Below, one piece after another: positions 58,224-64,000 of a DNA stretch of 64,000 nucleotides. The stretch's first letter is position 1. Each line of letters starts with the position of its first letter. Source of the DNA: Candidatus Zymogenaceae bacterium (GTDB lineage: Bacteria > Desulfobacterota > Zymogenia > Zymogenales > Zymogenaceae); assembly GCA_016931225.1 (NCBI GenBank), contig JAFGFE010000027.1, positions 1 to 64,000 on the forward strand, in the 5' to 3' direction. The position numbers and the translations under genes were made by a program. The notes below the pieces were generated by a model. The model was given only the letters and a program-made list of their open reading frames with translations, made no database searches and was not told where the DNA came from.

Positions 58224-59591
58224 TTAGAGCGCTTCCGAGAGCTCCCGGATGTCCGAGAGCGTCTCGAGGTGCGTGATCATATCGATAACTCGGTCGAGCC
58301 GTTTTTTATCCCTTTCGCCTGCGAAACGGTGGATCTTCGCGGCCAGATCAGTGGCTTCCATCGGGTCCCGGGGATCTCCCTTCGGGATTTCCACCCGTTT
58401 CGTCAGGGTTTTTTTATCTTTCATCGTCAGGGTGACGGCGCTGGCGGTTTTTTCCGGATACATGGAGTTGAGTTCGTCGTCGTAGGTCACGGTCACCTTT
58501 GTGGTAAAGTCGATGAGTGTTTTGTCCGCCAGGCGCTTTTCCGCAAGCTGGGCCGGCCCCAGCTCCCTATCGAAGAGGCACACGCTCACGACGTATGGAA
58601 TGGAGAACTGGGCGTTGACGAAGGAGTCACCCAAAACAACCTTTTTCCCCACGGCGATCAGGGCGATGCCGTAGGTGAAGACCTCCACCGCCTCGATGTC
58701 ACCGGGGGAGATATCCTCCGCTTCTTGAAGCTCCAGCGCCGCCTGGGCCGCGCCGTGGGTGTGACGGCATGCGGTGTAGGGCTTGAAGTAGATGTCCATG
58801 ATGGTGAAGTGTTCGCCCAGTCGGTCGATGATGCGGTCCAGGTTCGGCTCCTGGTCTATGGTGATCTTCGCAAAGCCGCCCCCCAGTTCCGTCCCCTCGA
58901 GGACGCCGGGGAGGCCGGTGAGACCCGCCCCCGCAAGCGATGCAGCGCGGATTCCCGCCGATGCGGCCTGGCCGCCCTGGACGATCTTGATGGTGTAGCC
59001 GCCCATGAGCTGTTCCGCCATGGAAAGGGGGAGCAGGTAGCCGGCGTTGCCGATCGCGCTGATGAAGGCGTCCCCGGAAAGGCCTATGAGCTTTCCCGCC
59101 GCCGCAGCGGCGCCGAAGGTGCTGGTGGTCCCTGTGGGCAGAAAGCCGGAGAGGGTATGGCGGGGATGGACCGCCGCCGCCGCCCGGTTCGCCGCCTCAT
59201 AGCCCGCCACCACCGCCTCCAGAAAGGCTCGTCCGTCACATCCCCCGTTTTCCGCGCACGCGAAGGCTGCGGGGATGACGGCGGTGCCCGGGTGGTTCCC
59301 TCCGAACCGGAGGCCGTCCTGGGCCTCGATGGCTTCGGCCAGGGTGCCGTTCAGAAACGCCGCCTCCTCGACCCCCGCCTTGAAATCGAGGCCGTGACAC
59401 GACACCTTCGCCTGTCCCCCCAGGGACTTGACATAGCCGGCGGTGTTCCGGGCGGCGTCCAGAAACAGCGAGCCGTATACATTGGCGACATAATCCAGAA
59501 CACAGAGCTTGGCCTTGTGGACGACCTCCTTCGGGAGATCGTCGAAGGTCAGGTCCCGGCAGAATTCGGCCAGTTTCTTTGAATATTCCAT
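58224..59591 (-). CDS. MmgE/PrpD family protein
   Basis: 455 residues. FNGTLAEAIEAQDGLRFGG-type and GNHPGTAVIPAAFACAE segments, SGFLPTGTTSTFGAAAAAGK and FKPYTACRHTHGAAQAALEL are the family signatures. Members include 2-methylcitrate dehydratase and cis-aconitate decarboxylase. The gene is followed after 27 bases by the acyl-CoA dehydrogenase. Its role is probably a lyase, hydratase or isomerase step on a CoA or acid intermediate; the substrate is not deducible. Confidence 0.9.
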   Translation of the reverse strand: MEYSKKLAEFCRDLTFDDLPKEVVHKAKLCVLDYVANVYGSLFLDAARNTAGYVKSLGGQAKVSCHGLDFKAGVEEAAFLNGTLAEAIEAQDGLRFGGNHPGTAVIPAAFACAENGGCDGRAFLEAVVAGYEAANRAAAAVHPRHTLSGFLPTGTTSTFGAAAAAGKLIGLSGDAFISAIGNAGYLLPLSMAEQLMGGYTIKIVQGGQAASAGIRAASLAGAGLTGLPGVLEGTELGGGFAKITIDQEPNLDRIIDRLGEHFTIMDIYFKPYTACRHTHGAAQAALELQEAEDISPGDIEAVEVFTYGIALIAVGKKVVLGDSFVNAQFSIPYVVSVCLFDRELGPAQLAEKRLADKTLIDFTTKVTVTYDDELNSMYPEKTASAVTLTMKDKKTLTKRVEIPKGDPRDPMEATDLAAKIHRFAGERDKKRLDRVIDMITHLETLSDIRELSEAL

Positions 59592-59705
59592 GAGTTCTCT
59601 CCGCGAATGAATGATGGAATACGTGTATGAATCAAATGAAGCGGGCGTATCTTTGGTTTTTTAAAGGGTGCGGCCGCCCCTCCTCATTTCCCGTACCCTC
59701 GCCGA

Positions 59706-60506
59706 TTAGACGTATCCCCGCTTCTCGTATATTTTTATCATCCGGTTCGGGTCGAGTATTTCCCTGAGCGCCCGAAGCTCATCGGCCCTGGGCGGCTCGG
59801 TTTCACAGACGTCGTCCGACACTTTCAACTTCCAGGGCGTGTTCTTGACCACCTCGTCGACGGTGGTGTCCGGGTGGTATGACGCAAGATACGCCTCTTT
59901 CGTTTTGTCGTCGAATTTCATGACCGCCTTGTTGGTGATGATGGCGTGGGGCCCGGTATTGGGGGGGAGCCCCCACTTTTCCCGGCTGCCGGGGCCGTCG
60001 ATATAGCCGGGGGTGGTGATGAAATCGACCCGCTCCGCCAGACGGCGGGTATCGTGCAGGGCGATGATGAGCACCCGCTTGACCAAGGACCCGATGGGAT
60101 TGGCGCCGCCGCTGCCGGGAAGCCTACTCTTGGGGGCGTTGTAATCCCCAATGACGGTGGTATTGATGTTACCGTATTTATCGACCTGACTGCCCGAGAG
60201 AAATCCCACGTCCACCCATCCCGCCTGGAGGAACATCCCCATGATCTCGATGAGTCCGCCGATCATGGCGGCCCCCGGGTTCAGGCAGGGATCGCCCACC
60301 GATAATGCGGGGCGCCTGGGCTGGGCGTCGTAGGAGCCCGCCTCCTGCATCATCGTGGCGGTGGGGGCGTGGGTGTACTTGGCGATGTTGGCGGCCATGG
60401 TCGGAAAGCCGGTACCCACAATGACCAGGTCGCCGTCGTATATTTCCCTGGCGCCGCAGCACGCCATCAGTTCCGGCTTGATATAATCGTCGGGATGGGT
60501 GGTCAT
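59706..60506 (-). CDS. CoA transferase beta subunit, GctB/IpdB type
   Basis: 266 residues: DGDLVIVGTGFPTMAANIAK, then TMMQEAGSYDAQP, GDPCLNPGAAMIGG and GSQVDKYGNINTTVIGDYN. E55 in QEAG corresponds to the Glu position used for catalysis in glutaconate-CoA transferase beta. IpdB-type members act in ring cleavage of steroids, so a hydrolase function is possible. AAAGGAGG precedes the ATG; paired with the alpha subunit 31 bases upstream. Confidence 0.88.
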   Translation of the reverse strand: MTTHPDDYIKPELMACCGAREIYDGDLVIVGTGFPTMAANIAKYTHAPTATMMQEAGSYDAQPRRPALSVGDPCLNPGAAMIGGLIEIMGMFLQAGWVDVGFLSGSQVDKYGNINTTVIGDYNAPKSRLPGSGGANPIGSLVKRVLIIALHDTRRLAERVDFITTPGYIDGPGSREKWGLPPNTGPHAIITNKAVMKFDDKTKEAYLASYHPDTTVDEVVKNTPWKLKVSDDVCETEPPRADELRALREILDPNRMIKIYEKRGYV

Positions 60507-60536
60507 TGAGACCTCCTTTGTTGCGTTCGCTCTTAT

Positions 60537-61472
60537 TTAATACTCATAGCTGACCGACGGACTGTGCCCGAAGGCGGCGTGGAGCTTTTTGAATTGGGCG
60601 TAGCCGAACTTCTCGATGTAGTGCTGGATGTAGCCGTCGCGATCGTCGGTGCCGAAGACCCACTCGTCAAGAAAGGCTTCAAATCCATCCACGGTATTCG
60701 ACGCCTGCTGGTAGAGGGAGCCGAAGACGAAGTCGACGTCGTAAAAGCCCGGCGTGTATCCGGGATGCGCCCCGAAGGGATCCTCCACCACCGCCACGAC
60801 CTTGAAGTCCGGCACGATGGTTCGTGAGGGATCCAGGCCGATGACGTCACGGGAGACGATGCGCTCAGCGGTGATGATGACCTGTTTCGAGGCGTTTGCC
60901 CCCCACTGGCAGTCCCCGCCGATGCCCCAGATTTGTGCGTTGCCGTTCTCGTCGGCCTGCTGGACGTGGATGATGCCAACGTCCGGCTTCAGCGCCGGGA
61001 CCAGGAGGGTGGGGGAGCCGTCGAAGGGGGAGTCGATGAGCTTGTACTTGTCGTCACCCATGAAGGACTTCACGTTCAAAAGGTCCGTGCCCGCCATATC
61101 CTTGACCGGTATGAAGGGCATGCCCAAGGATCCGGCAAGGAACATCATCGGAAGCGACAGGTTCGTGTATTCCTCCACCTCGATTTTGTGAGGAACGCCC
61201 TTCTCGATGGAGCGGCGATAGCACCGGGCGAGGCCGTAGAGCCCCAGGGACAGAAATGTGCTGATAAACCGATCCACGCATCCGGCACCGATGAGCATGT
61301 CGAATCCGTCGGCGGCGTTGCTCCGGGAGATGGTGAGGTGCCTTTTATTCTGTCTGATGATTTCGTGTATGGCCGAAAAGGGCGGGCGGCAGATATACCC
61401 CCCGATGTAGACGAAGGCGCCGTCCGGTACGAACCGCTCCACGGCCTCCTTGACGGACATGAGTTTACTCAT
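60537..61472 (-). CDS. CoA transferase alpha subunit, GctA/IpdA type
   Basis: 311 residues with GAFVYIGGYICRPPFSAIHE near residue 18, SLGMPFIPVKDMAGTDLL, LVPALKPDVGIIHVQQADEN and ISRDVIGLDPSRTIVPDF. Pairs with the beta subunit in the same order as in glutaconate CoA transferase operons. First gene of the operon, downstream of the terminator after the glycyl radical enzyme gene. Confidence 0.9.
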   Translation of the reverse strand: MSKLMSVKEAVERFVPDGAFVYIGGYICRPPFSAIHEIIRQNKRHLTISRSNAADGFDMLIGAGCVDRFISTFLSLGLYGLARCYRRSIEKGVPHKIEVEEYTNLSLPMMFLAGSLGMPFIPVKDMAGTDLLNVKSFMGDDKYKLIDSPFDGSPTLLVPALKPDVGIIHVQQADENGNAQIWGIGGDCQWGANASKQVIITAERIVSRDVIGLDPSRTIVPDFKVVAVVEDPFGAHPGYTPGFYDVDFVFGSLYQQASNTVDGFEAFLDEWVFGTDDRDGYIQHYIEKFGYAQFKKLHAAFGHSPSVSYEY

Positions 61473-61535
61473 GATGACTCCATATTAACAGTAATGATAT
61501 CCAGTACTATATACTATAGTCATAGGTTGATGTGA

Positions 61536-61575
61536 AAAGGGGGAGGATCGTTCTCGATCCTCCCCCTTTCTTTTT
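61536..61575. terminator. Strong intrinsic terminator
   Basis: A 14-base-pair stem (AAAGGGGGAGGATC with its complement) and six-base loop, T tracts on both sides. It separates the glycyl radical enzyme gene from the CoA transferase operon, so the two are likely distinct transcripts. Confidence 0.9.
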
Positions 61576-61576
61576 G

Positions 61577-63964
61577 TTAGAGATTGTACTCGGTGCGGCT
61601 GATGATCTCGTCCTGGGCGGTATCGGAAAGCCCCGTGAAGAGGACCGAATACCCGCTGATGCGCACCACAAGATCCCGGTAATTATCCGGGTTCTTCTGG
61701 GCATTCCTCAAGGTGTCTGAATCGACCATGTTGAACTGTACCTGGAGGCCGCCCTTTTCGAAGTAGGTGCGGATGAACGCACTGAGCGCGTCCGTCCCGA
61801 CGTTCTTTCCCGGGAGTCTCAGGTTCAGGTTTGCGCCGTTGAATATCCGCGTCAGCGGGAGCTTCGTGATTGAGTTGACCACCGACGTGGGACCCTTGAG
61901 GGCGTTGCCGGTGGTGGGGGTCAGACCGTTGCCCAAGATATCACCGGAGGCCCGGCCGTCCGGCGTGGCGGCGGTAAAGGAGCCCATCGCCAGGTGAAAC
62001 CCGACCGAGAAAACCCCGGGCCAGAACGCCCCGCCCCGGTAGTTTTTATGGGTCGCCAGGACATCGCAGAAGTGGGTGAGAACTTTTGCCGCCATCTCGT
62101 CCACTTCATCGACGTCGTTACCGAACTTGGGAAGCTTCTTCAGAAAATAGGCCCGCTTCTCCTCGGTGTCCGTCCAGTCATCGCTCAACATCTCCGCCAG
62201 CTCCCCGATGGTGAGGACGTTATCCTCGAAGACCGCCTTTTTCACGGCGTAGAGACTGTCGGCCACATTGGCGAACCCCATGTACTGCACACCCGTGGAG
62301 TTGTATACGGCGCCGCCGGAGGTGACGTCAATCCCTTTGTCCATCGCCCCCTCGATCATCGCAGAGGCAAACGGTGAGGGGACGTTTTCGGCGAGAATTT
62401 CATCAAGGACGTTCATCCCCTTAACCATCTGACCGATGAAGTGGGAGACCTGTGAGGCGTAGGCGTCCCAGACGTCCTCGAAGGAGGTAAAGTCCGCGGG
62501 GTCGCCGGTCTCCAGCCCGGACTGGTAGCCGAAAGTGTTGTCGATGCCGCCGGAGAGGGCGAACTCCATGCACTTGATGCCGTTGAACTGCACGGCGAAG
62601 GTGGAGCCGAAGGTCTTGCCCTGGGCGTTCGGCTCCAGGCACCCCACCACGCCGTAGTTGCGGGCGTCGGCCGGCGTGTGTCCGCCTTCTATCAGTGTCG
62701 GGATGATGGCGTCGTCGTTGTGGAAATGCATGAGGACGCCGTCCCGGACGTAGTCCGCGGCTTTTGTCAGAAAGTCGTGGGGCGTGTTTTTATTGATGCG
62801 CACGCCGAAGTTGGGCTGGACGGTGTTGATTTTGGCGAAGGCGTCCAGACCCGCGAAGGACAGCTCGGTGGTGGCGTCGTTTCCATCCTCGTCCACTCCC
62901 CCCACGATCACGTTCTGGGTGGTTTTTCCCTCGGTGCCCTCGCCCCCGGGGATGAAGGCCTCCTCAAGGACGTTCCATATCTCGTTGGTCTTGAGGAACA
63001 TGAGCGATAACAGCTCGACGGCCTGTTCGTAGTCGACGGCGCCGGTCTCCCGGTCGCGGTCGTAATAGGGCTGGAGGATCCGGTCGATGCGGCCCAGGGA
63101 GATGGAATTTCCCCCGCTCTCAAGCTGTGACATCAAGTGGATGAAGTAGACGGCCTGGACCGCCTCGTGAAAGGTTTCTGCCGGGTGCTCGGGCACTTTT
63201 TTGCATATCTCGGCGATCTTTTTCAGCTCTTCTTTCCGGACCGGGTCCTTTTCCGTCTCGGCCATCCGGGCCGCCTTCTCGGCGTACCTGTGTGAGTGGC
63301 GGATGACCGCCTCCATGGAGCGGATCATGGCCTGGTAGAGGATGCCTTTTTTACCCTCCTTGTCCTGCGCCGAAAGCGCATCAAATTTCTCCCGCGCCCG
63401 GGCGATGACGCCCGAGAGGCCGATGGACAGCACCATGTCGTGATCCATGGTGAAATGACCGATGCCGTAGGTAATCTCCAGCATCATGGTGAAGATATAT
63501 TTATCCATATCCTCGCCCACGTCCTCGGGCAGACGCTCTTCCAGGAGATATTCCACCGATTTCCCCTCCCAGAAGGGGAGGATGTCGTCGGTGATCTCCT
63601 TTTTCTCCTTCTCCGTAATGAGCGCCCGCTGGAGCACCCGGGTGTCGAAGTTGTCTACGTCACCCTCGATCCAGCGCATTTTGTTTTCCGGGAAGAGCGG
63701 TGCGCCCTTGAGCTTTTCGGTGCGACTGCCCACGATCAGCTCGTCGTCGTGGATGACCACGCTGATGTTGTCCAGCACGTCCGAAAAGGCCATACTTATG
63801 CGCTCTAATGGGTGCCGATCCCAATTATTTTTCATGGATCGGGTCAGGTATCTGGCCCGTTCTATACTTACCTCCTGGGGCGCATTGATGATGCGCTCCC
63901 GAAGCCGCCCGACCCGGCTGTCCGGGAGTTTTCGTGCGGGGGTTGTGCCGCCTCCAGTAGCCAT
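61577..63964 (-). CDS. Glycyl radical enzyme, dehydratase/lyase clade
   Basis: 795 residues. The active-site Cys sits in NYGVVGCLEPNAQGKT near residue 441; the GCxE pattern is that of glycerol dehydratase, choline lyase and isethionate lyase relatives rather than formate acetyltransferase. The glycyl radical loop LVVRISGYSVLFTGLS lies near residue 770, with the radical Gly in RISGY. AGGAGG before the ATG. No activating radical SAM enzyme is in the window; it may lie upstream beyond the edge. The substrate is not assignable, but the neighbouring acyl-CoA genes are consistent with anaerobic catabolism of an alcohol or acid. Confidence 0.93.
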   Translation of the reverse strand: MATGGGTTPARKLPDSRVGRLRERIINAPQEVSIERARYLTRSMKNNWDRHPLERISMAFSDVLDNISVVIHDDELIVGSRTEKLKGAPLFPENKMRWIEGDVDNFDTRVLQRALITEKEKKEITDDILPFWEGKSVEYLLEERLPEDVGEDMDKYIFTMMLEITYGIGHFTMDHDMVLSIGLSGVIARAREKFDALSAQDKEGKKGILYQAMIRSMEAVIRHSHRYAEKAARMAETEKDPVRKEELKKIAEICKKVPEHPAETFHEAVQAVYFIHLMSQLESGGNSISLGRIDRILQPYYDRDRETGAVDYEQAVELLSLMFLKTNEIWNVLEEAFIPGGEGTEGKTTQNVIVGGVDEDGNDATTELSFAGLDAFAKINTVQPNFGVRINKNTPHDFLTKAADYVRDGVLMHFHNDDAIIPTLIEGGHTPADARNYGVVGCLEPNAQGKTFGSTFAVQFNGIKCMEFALSGGIDNTFGYQSGLETGDPADFTSFEDVWDAYASQVSHFIGQMVKGMNVLDEILAENVPSPFASAMIEGAMDKGIDVTSGGAVYNSTGVQYMGFANVADSLYAVKKAVFEDNVLTIGELAEMLSDDWTDTEEKRAYFLKKLPKFGNDVDEVDEMAAKVLTHFCDVLATHKNYRGGAFWPGVFSVGFHLAMGSFTAATPDGRASGDILGNGLTPTTGNALKGPTSVVNSITKLPLTRIFNGANLNLRLPGKNVGTDALSAFIRTYFEKGGLQVQFNMVDSDTLRNAQKNPDNYRDLVVRISGYSVLFTGLSDTAQDEIISRTEYNL

Positions 63965-64000
63965 GAGATCCCTCCTTCTCCTGCTGGTTCGGTAATTAGT

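Noticed and set aside
57699-59582. A 627-codon plus-strand frame across the acyl-CoA dehydrogenase and MmgE/PrpD genes
   Set aside because: It lies antisense to two clearly recognised enzymes and shows no domain.
1-64000. tRNA genes, rRNA genes and CRISPR arrays
   Set aside because: No cloverleaf with a TTCGA-type loop, rRNA segment or regular direct-repeat array was found by eye on either strand.

Overview
The window comes from a GC-rich, Gram-negative, anaerobic-type bacterium. The metabolic genes point to Desulfobacterota-like or syntrophic anaerobes: paired 2-hydroxyacyl-CoA dehydratase subunits, a glycyl radical enzyme, GctAB/IpdAB-type CoA transferase subunits, an acyl-CoA dehydrogenase, MmgE/PrpD, a Mop molybdopterin-binding protein, bactofilin, and an FMN-binding glutamate synthase controlled by a bacterial NrpR. 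No rRNA or tRNA gene was recognised, so the taxonomic placement is an inference.

Layout. 0.4-9.3 kb: chromosomal genes (dehydratase pair with a transglutaminase-like protein, TGS GTPase, CoA-binding protein, SPFH/NfeD pair, pentapeptide-repeat protein). 10.1-13.2 kb: phage head genes (scaffold-like, decoration, major capsid, small connectors). 13.3-20.7 kb: bacterial genes (GNAT, secreted proteins, an alcohol dehydrogenase/FGGY kinase/DERA operon, a cytochrome P460-like protein behind a hairpin-rich leader). 20.9-22.8 kb: phage head-tail joining, tail terminator and tail tube genes. 22.8-24.5 kb: an AT-rich island with a TIGR04255 gene and a linked unknown gene. 24.9-27.9 kb: glutamate synthase-like gene divergent from nrpR, with five palindromic operators between them. 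28.2-37.2 kb: distal tail, baseplate, M15 endolysin and lysis genes. 37.3-44.5 kb: chromosomal genes (Mop, methyltransferase, CPBP protease, tandem MATE transporters), interrupted by an AT-rich insert with a nucleoside deoxyribosyltransferase-like protein. 44.9-50.1 kb: an AT-rich island holding a complete Qat anti-phage system (qatA-B-C-D, minus strand). 50.1-64 kb: chromosomal genes ending in a catabolic cluster of SCP2, acyl-CoA dehydrogenase, MmgE/PrpD, CoA transferase A/B and a glycyl radical enzyme.

Two themes stand out. First, phage late genes lie on one strand in the canonical order (scaffold, capsid, connectors, tail tube, baseplate, lysis) but in three blocks separated by ordinary bacterial genes. 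No terminase, portal, tape measure, integrase or repressor is visible, which suggests a gene-transfer-agent-like or dispersed element, or a decaying prophage. Second, three separate AT-rich inserts in a GC-rich background each carry known or plausible defence genes: Qat, a deoxyribosyltransferase/TIR-like protein, and TIGR04255 plus a TQDCD-motif partner. The gltS-nrpR intergenic region is a compact nitrogen-regulation switch in which nrpR appears to be transcribed as a leaderless mRNA.
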